64,000 bases of DNA from Pseudomonas putida (GCF_028682455.1 NZ_JANHLD010000003.1:62001-126000); one strand, 5' to 3'; counted from the stretch's first letter, positions 23,778 through 32,315 are shown. The notes: generated by a model from the letters alone, not told the origin. A program made the numbers and translations.

Positions 23778-24260
23778 ATGGATGCGGCAGAAGCACTGGC
23801 TGTCGTGGTTCGCGGGATTCGCAGAGGCCAAGGTTTGTCCCAAGAGGACATCAACAATCTCGGGCGCTCTCATTTCAGCCGGATAGAGCGGGGGGAAGTA
23901 AGTATCGGACTCGATGTCTTGGTGAAGCTCGCCGGAATCCTAGGCCTCGATCCGGCTACGCTCCTGCTTATGGCGACCTCCATGCAAAATCACGAATCAT
24001 TCAAAGAAGGTCAAAAACGTCTTTCGAAGCAGCTGGCAAGGATCAGAAAGGCAGGGATTGACCTTGAGATTGAGTCGCAGGCTCGGGTTGGGAAGCCACG
24101 TCCTGGTCGACCAGTTCGTCCGGAGGCGGCTATTAATGCCATTGAGGCCAATCGATTGAAGCAGTCGGGAATGCCTGTCGCTGAGATCGCGGAAAAGTTG
24201 GGGCTTTCAGAAGCGACTGTTCGTAGGTATCTGAAAACAACCAAGCCCGAACAGCCGTGA
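23778..24260 (+). CDS. XRE-family regulator with a second C-terminal HTH
   Basis: 160 residues. The N-terminal Cro/CI-type helix-turn-helix is at about 5-60 (GLSQEDINNLGRSHFSRIER). The C-terminal part (about 110-155) has a basic GKPRPGRPVRPEAA linker followed by a second HTH (SGMPVAEIAEKLGLSEATVR) like that in resolvases of the Hin type. ATG at 23778 follows GGGG; a TTG five codons up is possible. Divergent from the unknown operon at 21905-23546, so it is the obvious candidate for its regulator. Confidence 0.8.
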   Translation: MDAAEALAVVVRGIRRGQGLSQEDINNLGRSHFSRIERGEVSIGLDVLVKLAGILGLDPATLLLMATSMQNHESFKEGQKRLSKQLARIRKAGIDLEIESQARVGKPRPGRPVRPEAAINAIEANRLKQSGMPVAEIAEKLGLSEATVRRYLKTTKPEQP

Positions 24261-24267
24261 TCTTTGA

Positions 24268-24633
24268 ATGACCAGCGCCAGGCTGAAAATGTCCCAAGAA
24301 GGTTTGCTGTGGAAGACTGCCCTGAGCCATCTTGGCCCCACAGAATTGCATCAATTCGTGGTCGGCTTATGGGTAGAAGCAGGGCCTTCCGCCCGAGCAA
24401 CGGTCGAGTATCTGGACGCCGAGCACGTTGGCGATGAGGTGCTGAGCATACTGAGAGATGTCCAAACTCATGTGGGCGCGGTGGTACCTTACAGGCCGGT
24501 TGAGTCAGACAGAATCGCGATCTATTCCGCTCACGCGGAGCATCTTGCCGACAAGTTGTTGCAGGCCATGCCAGTCGGAAAGCTGCCGCCCAGCTTGAAG
24601 GGTGTAAGGCTTGAGATTGATCTGGGAATGTAG
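24268..24633 (+). CDS. Hypothetical protein
   Basis: 121 residues, soluble, starting MTSARLKMSQEGLLWKTALS; helical with VEYLDAEHVGDEVLSILRD. It starts 7 bases after the regulator gene stop and is probably co-translated with it. No recognised family. Confidence 0.6.
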   Translation: MTSARLKMSQEGLLWKTALSHLGPTELHQFVVGLWVEAGPSARATVEYLDAEHVGDEVLSILRDVQTHVGAVVPYRPVESDRIAIYSAHAEHLADKLLQAMPVGKLPPSLKGVRLEIDLGM

Positions 24634-24725
24634 ATCGAGCACCGCGTGAGTCACACATGCTCCCAGAGGACGCACTGGAGCAGCCATCCTAGTAGAATTG
24701 TCGAGCTAATTGCCGCGCCTTTGAG

Positions 24726-25067
24726 ATGTCTATGAACCCTGATTTAACTGAAGAAGAAATGCGACACGCCCTGTTTGGTACGGCTCAGCCCGAACATCAG
24801 GTGGCTGCTCCTCAAGTACAGGAGTCTTTGCTAGACGTTGTGCCTACAACGCCGGTAGTAGCTCCCCTAGTCAAGAAGAGAGCAGCAAAAGCGTTTACGC
24901 CCAGACTGCGAGTCACACTCCGGGTTGGGAACGAGTTTGAGGGGAAAATGATCGAGGTGACTCACGAGGCTGATACGTTGAGCTCGTTGCTTGCCGAGCA
25001 AGAGGCTGTGAAAGCTGCCAGAAAGAAGTACAAATATGTCGAGGTCGTATCAGTCAGATCGATGTAG
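24726..25067 (+). CDS. Hypothetical protein with acidic N-terminus and basic C-terminus
   Basis: 113 residues. DLTEEEMRHALFG at the start, a Pro/Val-rich linker, then a beta-rich basic half with RLRVTLRVGNEFEGKMIEVT and AARKKYKYVEVVSV. Gene context is the island block of unknown genes. No recognised family. Confidence 0.55.
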   Translation: MSMNPDLTEEEMRHALFGTAQPEHQVAAPQVQESLLDVVPTTPVVAPLVKKRAAKAFTPRLRVTLRVGNEFEGKMIEVTHEADTLSSLLAEQEAVKAARKKYKYVEVVSVRSM

Positions 25068-25186
25068 AGGCCCTAGTTGAACTACTTAGGCGAATGGCAG
25101 CGCTTATAACATCTTCATATTTCGAACATGTCCAGGGCTGATCTAAAAACGGGTAATGTTCAACTTTCGAATCAGGGACGACTTAC

Positions 25187-25738
25187 ATGGCTTTGGAAAT
25201 CCGTACGGCATTGGTGGTTGATGCTGTAGCCATCCAGCGCATTTACGCCTCCATCGTTTCAACAACGGCCATCTCGTTCGAGGAGATTCCGCCAAGCACT
25301 GAGGAAATCGCTCAGCGAATAGCGACAACGCTTCAGACATATCCTTACTTGGTGGCCGAAGAAGGCGGGGAGATCAGAGGCTATGCGTACGCAAGCCAAC
25401 ATCGAGCCCGTCCGGCCTATCGATGGGCCGTGGACGTGACGGTGTACATAGCCGAATCGGCTCGCCGTCAGGGCGTTGGCCGTGAACTCTATGAGGCTTT
25501 GCTTCCGATTCTTGAAAGGCAGAGGTTTCGAGCAGCTTACGCCGGAATTGCGCAGCCCAACGAGGGCAGTGTGGGTCTGCACGAGTCTCTGGGGTTCATC
25601 CATATCGGGACATATCCAGAGGTAGGCTTCAAGCTAGGGAAATGGCACGACGTCGGCTACTGGCGACTCGGGCTCTGCCAAGCCACCCCTCCGTTGGAAC
25701 CTATTCTGTTCCCCCAGCTTGAGGTCGTATCACAGTAG
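25187..25738 (+). CDS. arsN1: ArsN1-type GNAT acetyltransferase
   Basis: 183 residues of the phosphinothricin-acetyltransferase-like GNAT fold. Clear marks are IYASIVSTTAISFEEIPPS at the N-terminus, GYAYASQHRARPAYRWAVDV, the acetyl-CoA loop RRQGVGRELYEALL and LHESLGFIHIGTYPEVGFK. Proteins with this pattern in ars neighbourhoods are ArsN1, which acetylates the arsenic antibiotic arsinothricin and may also act on phosphinothricin. It stands 2.2 kb from the ars operon here. Substrate inferred. Confidence 0.82.
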   Translation: MALEIRTALVVDAVAIQRIYASIVSTTAISFEEIPPSTEEIAQRIATTLQTYPYLVAEEGGEIRGYAYASQHRARPAYRWAVDVTVYIAESARRQGVGRELYEALLPILERQRFRAAYAGIAQPNEGSVGLHESLGFIHIGTYPEVGFKLGKWHDVGYWRLGLCQATPPLEPILFPQLEVVSQ

Positions 25739-25844
25739 GTGCCGATGTACGTCGCGGCTATCCGGCTGTGGTAGTGGATTGCCTTGTTCTTGCTTGGCCA
25801 CATCTCGGGGAGAACGATCCGCAACGGTCATCGAATGCAAGTGA

Positions 25845-26027
25845 CTAGCCGTGCGCGTTCTTCAGACCGTTCAATCGCACGTTCGCCCTTTGCACAGCGG
25901 CCATTTTTTCAGGCCGCTTCATGCGTTTCCACTTTCTGATGTCATCCTTACTTCGCCCGCAACTCACACACAGATCACCACTCAGCTGGCAAACCGAGAT
26001 ACAGGGATTTTCGATTTCTTTAGCCAT
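25845..26027 (-). CDS. DUF1289-domain small Cys-rich protein
   Basis: 60 residues with the DUF1289 pattern: NPCISVCQLSGDLCVSCGRS, followed by EIxxW-like DDIRKWKRM and the tail. Four Cys could bind zinc or an iron-sulfur cluster. It follows the gene at 26030 by two bases and looks like the last gene of the dmeR-dmeF operon. Function unknown. Confidence 0.8.
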   Translation of the reverse strand: MAKEIENPCISVCQLSGDLCVSCGRSKDDIRKWKRMKRPEKMAAVQRANVRLNGLKNAHG

Positions 26028-26029
26028 TG

Positions 26030-26401
26030 TCAGTTACCTTTGAGCGCGCCTGGTTGAGCCAGACGATGTTTCCAGTCGCCACCATGGCTACGCTGGCACT
26101 CTTCCTCAGAGTCAAATCGGACGTAGCGGTCTGACAGGTTCAAGCTGATGTTGGCCTCCTTCAACGCGGTGGTAGTTAACTCAACAATGCGCGCCTTCGC
26201 GTGAATTTGGGCGAGCTTCCTATCAGCCAGCGTTTCGAACACCCAAATTACTTTCAAGGTTTCAGTCAGGGCATTCAGGTCAGCGGTATGGGTGAGCCAG
26301 GTAAAGCCTTCGATCTCATCTTTTGCTGTTTCGCACGCTTCGGTGAGCGTGGCAATTAACCGGCGTTCGATGCGCGCTAGCTCACGCTTCCCTGGTGGCA
26401 T
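26030..26401 (-). CDS. Hypothetical helical protein in the dme operon
   Basis: 123 residues, strongly helical and charged, MPPGKRELARIERRLIATLT at the start. No signal peptide or membrane segment. Lies 38 bases after dmeF and two bases before the DUF1289 gene, so it is likely cotranscribed with them. No recognised family. Confidence 0.6.
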   Translation of the reverse strand: MPPGKRELARIERRLIATLTEACETAKDEIEGFTWLTHTADLNALTETLKVIWVFETLADRKLAQIHAKARIVELTTTALKEANISLNLSDRYVRFDSEEECQRSHGGDWKHRLAQPGALKGN

Positions 26402-26439
26402 TGGGGTTCCTATGAAATCAATGGTAGGAAGATGGTGGA

Positions 26440-27366
26440 TCAGACAGGTCGAAACTCGACCGTTAGGTGGCTTACTTCGTGAACAGGCTTGAGTCGTTCA
26501 CGAATGCTTTCAGCGTTCGCAGTGGCTTTGCCAAGCACGCTTACGATAGCCGCATGCGCTTCTGGCCCGACCCGCCAGACATGCAGATCTGTAATGGTTG
26601 CATCACCTGGCTTCTCAACCAGCTCTCGAATTTCCTCTGCAACGTGCTCATCAGTTTGATCCAGCAGTACAGCAGAGGTCACACCCATCAAGCTCCATGC
26701 CCAACGCGCAATAACGATGGCCCCGACAATGCCCATTACCGGATCCAGCCATACCCATCCGAGATACCGGCCAGCTAGCAGTGCAGCAATTGCCAGGACG
26801 GAGGTCAGAGCGTCCGCTATTACATGGACGTAAGCTGATTTCAGGTTGTTATCGTTTCCGTGATGCCCATGCCCATGCCCATGATGATCATGCCCATGAC
26901 TATGACCATGGCCCAGCAAAAGCGCGCTTACAATGTTAACGATCAAACCTACAATTGCGATGATCGTAGCGGTTCCGAACTGAACCTCTGTAGGCTGCAA
27001 AAGACGCATGACCGACTCTACGGCGATTACCAAGGACACAATGCCGAGAATGAGCGCCGACGCAAACCCACCCAGGTCTCCAACCTTTCCCGTACCAAAG
27101 CTGTAACGCTTGCTGGAAGCGTGGCGTTTTGCGTATCCGTAAGCAGCCGCAGCAATGCCCAAAGCACCTGCATGTGTCGCCATGTGAAAGCCATCGGCAA
27201 GTAAAGCCATGGAGCCAGTGATATAGCCGGCGGTGATTTCGCCAACCATCATCACCACCGTGAGCGCTACAACCCAGAGGGTACGCTTGGCATTTTCTTC
27301 GTGCGCTGACCCAAGGAACACGTGGTCATGTACGTGGTTAATCTCGATATTGGGGCTGCTACTCAT
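26440..27366 (-). CDS. dmeF: DmeF-type cation diffusion facilitator (Co/Ni efflux)
   Basis: 308 residues with six membrane helices and CDF site residues: SMALLADGFHMATHAGALG in helix 2 and VHVIADALTSVLAI in helix 5. The His-rich loop (HGHSHGHDHHGHGHGHHG) lies between helices 4 and 5. The N-terminal EINHVHDHVFLGSAHEENAK is typical of DmeF. The ATG at 27366 is chosen over 27372 because of better spacing from AGG. Downstream of the cognate RcnR-like repressor. Expected substrates are Co(II) and Ni(II). Confidence 0.9.
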   Translation of the reverse strand: MSSSPNIEINHVHDHVFLGSAHEENAKRTLWVVALTVVMMVGEITAGYITGSMALLADGFHMATHAGALGIAAAAYGYAKRHASSKRYSFGTGKVGDLGGFASALILGIVSLVIAVESVMRLLQPTEVQFGTATIIAIVGLIVNIVSALLLGHGHSHGHDHHGHGHGHHGNDNNLKSAYVHVIADALTSVLAIAALLAGRYLGWVWLDPVMGIVGAIVIARWAWSLMGVTSAVLLDQTDEHVAEEIRELVEKPGDATITDLHVWRVGPEAHAAIVSVLGKATANAESIRERLKPVHEVSHLTVEFRPV

Positions 27367-27385
27367 GGACATGTACCTGGATTCT

Positions 27386-27661
27386 TCACTTGGAATAGCG
27401 GCGAATGGCTTCAAGAAGCTCTTCGACACCCTTATTGCGCTCTTCATCACTGAGTGATGGGTTCGCTACATGCTCTCTGGCGTGATCCTCAATAATTTCG
27501 TCCATCAAGCCGTTGATGGCTCCTCGTGTGGCAGCTACGAGATGCAATGTTTTCGCGCAATCGGCATCCGACTCCAGTGCACGCTCAACGGCTTGGATTT
27601 GCCCCGCGATGCGTTTCACGCGCTTGAGAAGATCGTCTTTGTTTGAAGCTATATGGCCCAT
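27386..27661 (-). CDS. dmeR: DmeR, RcnR-type nickel/cobalt repressor
   Basis: 91 residues of the CsoR/RcnR family starting MGHIASNKDDLL. His3, Cys35, His60 and His64 are in exactly the positions of the E. coli RcnR ligand set, so it should sense Ni(II)/Co(II). An AAGGGGG ribosome site precedes the start. It is 19 bases from dmeF and has a perfect palindrome with a C tract 33 bases upstream. The paralogue at 1619 has a different ligand set, so the two need not share a signal. Confidence 0.9.
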   Translation of the reverse strand: MGHIASNKDDLLKRVKRIAGQIQAVERALESDADCAKTLHLVAATRGAINGLMDEIIEDHAREHVANPSLSDEERNKGVEELLEAIRRYSK

Positions 27662-27694
27662 GAGAGAACCCCCTTTAACTGTGCATACACGCAT

Positions 27695-27719
27695 CATAGG
27701 TATACCCCCTATACCTATG
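27695..27719. promoter_or_regulatory. DmeR operator
   Basis: CATAGGTATA-CCCCC-TATACCTATG, a perfect 10-bp inverted repeat around a C5 tract, 33 bases before dmeR. This is the known form of DmeR/RcnR operators. Confidence 0.85.
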
Positions 27720-27903
27720 CAATCACCGTTTAACGGAAAGCTCATAAACGGCTCTTTGCTGAAACTGAGGCTTCAAATTGGAGGAAGGGCGGAACAGGAT
27801 GACCAGGATCTGCTATTGGCCGCTCGTTGCTATCATCGTGACAAGGCGAGCAGGTCAAACGAGATGCAATTGCTGGTCAGTTCGAATTCAAACGGTGGCT
27901 AAG

Positions 27904-27924
27904 TGGAGTGCGAATGGCACTCCA
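27904..27924. terminator. Possible hairpin at the end of the ars operon
   Basis: TGGAGTGC-GAATG-GCACTCCA, a perfect 8-bp stem, 22 bases after the arsC stop (27947). No clear T run on either side, so termination is uncertain. Confidence 0.35.
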
Positions 27925-27946
27925 GGCCCACGTACTTCGGGTGGGA

Positions 27947-28369
27947 TCAAATCCTGCGACCATGCTCATCAATTACGACTTTGCCGTCCTCTTTGACAAA
28001 GCTTCCACGCTGCTCTTGTGGTAGCAGGTCTAGGACTGCCTCTGACGGGCGACACAAGCGTGTGCCCAACGGCGTCACAACGATGGGGCGATTAATCAGG
28101 ACAGGGTGAGCCATCATGGCATCGATGAGCTGTTCGTCCGTCAGCGATGCATCACCCAATCCCAGCTCTTCGTACGGAGTTCCTTTGATACGCAAAAGAG
28201 CCCGCACCCCGATACCCATATCCCCGATGAGCCTGACAAGTGTGGTGCGATCAGGCGGGGTCTTCAGGTACTCGATAACCGTCGGCTCTTCTCGGCTGTT
28301 ACGAATCAACTCCAAGGTATTGCGAGAGGTGCCGCATTCGGGGTTGTGGTAGATCGTGATCTGGCTCAT
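27947..28369 (-). CDS. arsC: Glutaredoxin-coupled arsenate reductase ArsC
   Basis: 140 residues of the E. coli R773-type ArsC family. The catalytic Cys12 lies in IYHNPECGTSRNTLELIR, and the conserved Arg triad segments LLRIKGTPYEEL, HPVLINRPIVVTPLGTRLCRP are present. It reduces arsenate to arsenite with glutathione and glutaredoxin. Last gene of the ars operon (transcribed leftward), 20 bases after arsH. Confidence 0.93.
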   Translation of the reverse strand: MSQITIYHNPECGTSRNTLELIRNSREEPTVIEYLKTPPDRTTLVRLIGDMGIGVRALLRIKGTPYEELGLGDASLTDEQLIDAMMAHPVLINRPIVVTPLGTRLCRPSEAVLDLLPQEQRGSFVKEDGKVVIDEHGRRI

Positions 28370-28389
28370 ATCGCTTCCTCGTGCTGACG

Positions 28390-29103
28390 TTAGATGGAGC
28401 GCTGGTTGACGCGTTTGGACAGCTCTTCGGCGGACTCTTTACGCTCGGAGTACCGATCAACCAAATAATCCTGGCGATCCCGCAACAGCAGGGTGAACTT
28501 CATCAGTTCTTCCATCACGTCCACGAGACGGTCGTAGTATGAGGAGGGTTTCATACGGCCTGCTTCATCGAACTCGGTGAACGCCTTTGCCACCGAAGAT
28601 TGGTTAGGGATGGTAAACATCCGCATCCACCGTCCAAGTACCCGCAGTTGGTTAACCACGTTGAAGGATTGGGAGCCGCCACAGACCTGCATCACAGCAA
28701 GGGTTTTGCCTTGCGTAGGTCGTACAGCACCTATCGCCAGCGGAACCCAGTCAATTTGGGCTTTGAATACTGCACTCATGGAGCCGTGACGCTCAGGGGA
28801 GCACCACACCTGTCCCTCAGACCATTGCATCAGCTCGCGCAGCTCAGCGACCTTGGGATGTGTATCGGGTGCGTCATCCGGAAGCGGCAGACCCGATGGG
28901 TCAAAGATCTTGGTTTCAGCACCAAACTCATTCAGCAGGCGTGCCGCCTCTTGCGTGACTAACCGGCTGAATGAGCGCTCTCGCGTTGATCCATACAGCA
29001 GAAGAATGCGAGGTTTATGGAGCGAAGGCGTACGAGGCGACAGTTGCTCCAGCGAAGGAATGTCGATCAGGTCGGCGTGTACGTTCGGCAATGTATCTTG
29101 CAT
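28390..29103 (-). CDS. arsH: ArsH NADPH-dependent FMN reductase
   Basis: 237 residues. The flavodoxin-like core has LLLYGSTRERSFSRLVTQEA (phosphate loop), and the ArsH-specific PERHGSMSAVFKAQIDWVPL and VCGGSQSFNVVNQLRVLGRW follow. ArsH oxidises trivalent organoarsenicals to less toxic pentavalent forms. TAGGAG precedes the ATG. In the ars operon between two different arsC genes. Confidence 0.95.
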   Translation of the reverse strand: MQDTLPNVHADLIDIPSLEQLSPRTPSLHKPRILLLYGSTRERSFSRLVTQEAARLLNEFGAETKIFDPSGLPLPDDAPDTHPKVAELRELMQWSEGQVWCSPERHGSMSAVFKAQIDWVPLAIGAVRPTQGKTLAVMQVCGGSQSFNVVNQLRVLGRWMRMFTIPNQSSVAKAFTEFDEAGRMKPSSYYDRLVDVMEELMKFTLLLRDRQDYLVDRYSERKESAEELSKRVNQRSI

Positions 29104-29150
29104 AAAAACTCCTACGGCGGCGCCAGGTTGGGCACCGCCTCGGTTGATCT

Positions 29151-29621
29151 TTAAAGCGAACCGATGCGATTCAGTTCAGCTTTCAACTGTTCAGCGCTGA
29201 TGGTCTTCAGTGGCAGCGCAAGAAATGCGCTCACGCGCTCGTGAATTTTGGCGAGTGTGGTTTCAAACGCTGCGGTGATCTCGGCTTCCGACCCGCTAGC
29301 GTCAGACGGGTCGGCCAGCCCCCAATGCGCCTTCAAAGCTGGCCCAAAGAAGATTGGGCATGCCTCACCCGCTGCCCGGTCACAGACAGTGATCACGATA
29401 TCTGGAGGCGAGCCTTCAAAAGCATCCGAAGCCTTGCTGCTCAAGCCCGCAGTGGAGGTACCCGCCGCCTCCAGCGTTTGCAATGCCCGTTGATTCACCC
29501 GGCCACTGGGAAAGCTTCCTGAACTGACGGCTTCTACACCCTCGGGCGCCAAGTGGTTGAAAAGCGCCTCTGACAGAATGCTGCGGCAGCTGTTGTGGGT
29601 GCACATGAACAAGACTTTCAT
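29151..29621 (-). CDS. arsC: Thioredoxin-coupled (LMW-PTP type) arsenate reductase
   Basis: 156 residues. The phosphatase loop CTHNSCRS gives the Cys-x5-Arg nucleophile (Cys7), with further redox Cys in VCDRAAGEACPIF. This LMW-phosphatase-like ArsC class passes electrons through a Cys cascade to thioredoxin. It ends 47 bases ahead of arsH and starts 16 bases after arsB. Together with the genes at 27947 and 31299 it makes three reductases in one operon. Confidence 0.92.
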   Translation of the reverse strand: MKVLFMCTHNSCRSILSEALFNHLAPEGVEAVSSGSFPSGRVNQRALQTLEAAGTSTAGLSSKASDAFEGSPPDIVITVCDRAAGEACPIFFGPALKAHWGLADPSDASGSEAEITAAFETTLAKIHERVSAFLALPLKTISAEQLKAELNRIGSL

Positions 29622-29637
29622 CAGACGATTCCTTGAT

Positions 29638-30921
29638 TCAAAAACTGAGGCGCAGTGCCAGGGCGGACAATGTGGCGACGAGGATGGGCACGGTCAGCAT
29701 GATCCCGGTCTTGAAGTAGTAACCCCAGCTGATCGTTATATTTTTCCGGGCGAGCACGTGCAGCCACAACAGAGTTGCCAAGCTCCCAATTGGGGTGATC
29801 TTCGGGCCCAGGTCGCAGCCGATGATGTTGGCGTAAACCATCGCTTGCTGGACAACACCATCGACTTCGGCGGCATGAATGGATAAGGCGCCTACCAGAA
29901 CGGTGGGCATGTTGTTCATGATCGAAGACAGCAACGCTGTCAGCAGCCCTGTACCAAGGGACGCGCCCCAAACGCCATAACCGGCGAACACGTTCAGGAT
30001 CTGCGCGATGTGGTCGGTCAGGCCGGCGTTCTTCAGGCCATAAACAACCAGGTACATACCCAAAGAAAAAATCACCACCTGCCATGGCGCCTCTTTGAGC
30101 ACTTTGCTTGTATTGATGGCGTGACCACGAGCCGCGATGACGTAAAGAATGAATGCACAGACCGCTGCAATGGCGCTGATTGGCACACCCAATGGCTCAA
30201 TGGCAAAGAAGCCGATCAGGAGAAGTGCCAACACCCACCAGCCGGCTACGAAAGTGGCCCGGTCGTGGATTGCCTCGTCCGGATTGTCCAGTTGGTTGAG
30301 GTCATAGGTCTTTGGTAAATCCTTGCGGAAAAACCACAACAGCATGGCTAACGTCGCTGCCACGCTGACGATGTTTACCGGCACCATGATCGATGCATAT
30401 TCGTTGAAGCCTATATCGAAGTAGTCGGCAGAAACGATGTTGACCAGGTTGGAAACCACCAGCGGTAAGCTCGCCGTATCGGCGATAAAACCGGCTGCCA
30501 TGACGAATGCCAACGTAGCCGCGGGAGAAAAACGCAACGCCAGCAACATCGCGATCACAATGGGTGTGAGGATCAATGCTGCTCCGTCATTGGCGAACAG
30601 GGCCGACACCGCTGCGCCCAGCAGGACGATAAATGCGAACAGCTTGCGGGTGCTCCCGCCTCCCCATCGGGCCACATGCAGCGCAGCCCATTTGAAAAAG
30701 CCTGCCTCATCAAGCAACAGACTAATAATAATGACCGCGATGAACGTTCCGGTAGCGTTCCAGACTATGCGCCAAACCTCTGGTATGTCGGCAAGGGTAA
30801 CGACACCTGCCAGCAACGCCACGATGGCACCAAACATCGCACTCCAGCCAACTCCAAGCCCCTTGGGTTGCCAGATGACAAGGACGATGGTGACGATAAA
30901 GATCAATACGGCAATCAGCAT
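29638..30921 (-). CDS. arsB: Arsenite efflux pump ArsB
   Basis: 427 residues with about 12 membrane helices. Typical ArsB marks are LLDEAGFFKWAALHVARWG, ALFANDGAALILTPIVIAM and the late MNNMPTVLVGALSIHAA and GCDLGPKITPIGSLATLLWL. It exports As(OH)3/Sb(OH)3 using the proton gradient. Placed between arsR and the LMW-type arsC. Confidence 0.95.
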   Translation of the reverse strand: MLIAVLIFIVTIVLVIWQPKGLGVGWSAMFGAIVALLAGVVTLADIPEVWRIVWNATGTFIAVIIISLLLDEAGFFKWAALHVARWGGGSTRKLFAFIVLLGAAVSALFANDGAALILTPIVIAMLLALRFSPAATLAFVMAAGFIADTASLPLVVSNLVNIVSADYFDIGFNEYASIMVPVNIVSVAATLAMLLWFFRKDLPKTYDLNQLDNPDEAIHDRATFVAGWWVLALLLIGFFAIEPLGVPISAIAAVCAFILYVIAARGHAINTSKVLKEAPWQVVIFSLGMYLVVYGLKNAGLTDHIAQILNVFAGYGVWGASLGTGLLTALLSSIMNNMPTVLVGALSIHAAEVDGVVQQAMVYANIIGCDLGPKITPIGSLATLLWLHVLARKNITISWGYYFKTGIMLTVPILVATLSALALRLSF

Positions 30922-30945
30922 TTCATTAATCCGGTTGGGCGTGAA

Positions 30946-31302
30946 TCAGCTACACACGGCTTGGTTGATCGGACGGTCGTTCATGCCGCAGAGGCGCTTA
31001 GCCTCGGTTTCCAGCCATTGCTGATTGGCGTCTACCACTTCCTTCAAAACTGCAGTCACCCACGCGGGCAAATCAGGATTCAGTCGGTAGTACACCCATT
31101 GGCCTTGGCGACGATCCAACAGCAAACCGGCAGAGCGCAGCAGCGCCAAATGACGAGAAATCTTCGGCTGACTCAGGTCGAGTGCTGCCGTTAGCTCGCA
31201 CACACACAGCTCACCTTCACTCACGACAAGCAGCGAAATTTTTGCTCGAGTGTCATCAGCCAGGCACTTGAATAAGGTGGTGGGGTTCATGGGTTCTGTC
31301 AT
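30946..31302 (-). CDS. arsR: Arsenic-responsive repressor ArsR
   Basis: 118 residues, ArsR/SmtB winged helix. Cys33 and Cys35 in ELCVCELTAALDLSQPKISR match the As(III) site at the start of the recognition helix. It overlaps the upstream arsC-like gene by four bases (ATGA) and precedes arsB by 24. Operator candidates lie upstream of that first gene at 31748-31786. Confidence 0.94.
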   Translation of the reverse strand: MTEPMNPTTLFKCLADDTRAKISLLVVSEGELCVCELTAALDLSQPKISRHLALLRSAGLLLDRRQGQWVYYRLNPDLPAWVTAVLKEVVDANQQWLETEAKRLCGMNDRPINQAVCS

Positions 31303-31721
31303 AGATCCTCCAGGTGTTTGGTTTTGACCAAAACGAAGAGCTTGATGCGCTCGTGGATGTCGTGGAGCGTATGGCGAAATGCGCCAGGATCATCGCTAGT
31401 TACTGGGTCGGGGAAATCCCAGGCAATGACTTCACCTGCACTGGGCATTGGAAGGCACTCGCTTGCGGATTTATCACAAAGAGTGATTACGTAATCGAAT
31501 CGATCAGCTTGAAACTCGCTGATGGCCTTGCTGCGCAGGCCCGTTGCATCGACTCCAACTGCCTCCAATGCCTGAGTCGTGCGCAGATCAACCTCAGACG
31601 GTTCGGCTCCTGCGCTGAAGGCCTCAAAGCGCGGGTCGGTGTGCCGCAGCAAAGCCTCTGCAAGCAGGGAACGGGCTGAGTTGGCAACGCACACGAAAAG
31701 CACTTTGATAGCAGGGCTCAT
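31299..31721 (-). CDS. Second LMW-PTP-type arsenate reductase, first gene of the ars operon
   Basis: 140 residues starting MSPAIKVLFVCVANSARS with Cys11 and Arg17 as the phosphatase-loop pair. Further Cys are in LCDKSASECLP. It is related to but clearly different from the gene at 29151. The start at 31721 is favoured; the open frame runs upstream through the operator region. Stop and arsR start overlap. Arsenate reduction inferred from context; a phosphatase role cannot be excluded. Confidence 0.82.
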   Translation of the reverse strand: MSPAIKVLFVCVANSARSLLAEALLRHTDPRFEAFSAGAEPSEVDLRTTQALEAVGVDATGLRSKAISEFQADRFDYVITLCDKSASECLPMPSAGEVIAWDFPDPVTSDDPGAFRHTLHDIHERIKLFVLVKTKHLEDL

Positions 31722-31747
31722 GGTTGAACTCGATGTATATGGAAAAT

Positions 31748-31786
31748 CGAATATACGCTTTGGCGAATATTCGGTAAAGCGAATAT
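31748..31786. promoter_or_regulatory. Three phased CGAATAT repeats, probable ArsR operator
   Basis: CGAATAT occurs at 31748, 31764 and 31780, exactly 16 bases apart, upstream of the ars operon start (31721) and of the divergent gene at 31851. The middle copy extends to the palindrome CGAATATTCG. Likely ArsR sites controlling both directions. Confidence 0.6.
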
Positions 31787-31850
31787 GATGACTTCTGCTT
31801 CGGCTTGAGCTGTAACAGTCCATGCAAAGCGGCACACAGGAGATGAAAGG

Positions 31851-32315
31851 ATGGAGAGGGAGATGATTATCCAGGCAACGGAAATAGCCGGAGGGCAATG
31901 GCAGCGCTTTCGCGATGCACTGAAATCTGCTGACCTTCCATCAGACGATATTGATCTTTCGGGCCGAACCTTTTTTGAGCTCACACTGGACGGTGAGACG
32001 GTCGCATGGGGAGGATTCGAAACGCATGGTACGGACGGGTTGCTGCGCTCCATGGTCGTAGAGCCGGCGTACAGATCGAAAGGGGTTGGGGCTGAAGTGC
32101 TTCGAGCCATTGAAGCAATAGCTTCCGAGCAGGGAATCGCTCGATTTCATTTGCTGACAACCACTGCGTCAGGCTTTTTTGAGCAACAGGGCTATGCAGT
32201 AAATCAACGAGGCTCAGCGCCACCTCTGATTTCTCAAACGGAGCAGTTCAGGGGGCTTTGCCCTGGCTCGGCTTGCTACATGTGCAAAGCGTTATCTGCG
32301 AATGCACGAGAATAG
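31851..32315 (+). CDS. arsN2: ArsN2-type GNAT acetyltransferase
   Basis: 154 residues. The GNAT core has ETVAWGGFETHGTDGLLRSM, the acetyl-CoA loop YRSKGVGAEVLRAIEAIA and LTTTASGFFEQQGYAV. The short form with the C-terminal CPGSACYMCK matches the ArsN2 group found divergent from ars operons. AGGAG lies eight bases before ATG at 31851; ATG at 31863 is also possible. Shares the phased-repeat promoter region with the ars operon, so it is likely arsenite-induced. Substrate unknown. Confidence 0.8.
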   Translation: MEREMIIQATEIAGGQWQRFRDALKSADLPSDDIDLSGRTFFELTLDGETVAWGGFETHGTDGLLRSMVVEPAYRSKGVGAEVLRAIEAIASEQGIARFHLLTTTASGFFEQQGYAVNQRGSAPPLISQTEQFRGLCPGSACYMCKALSANARE

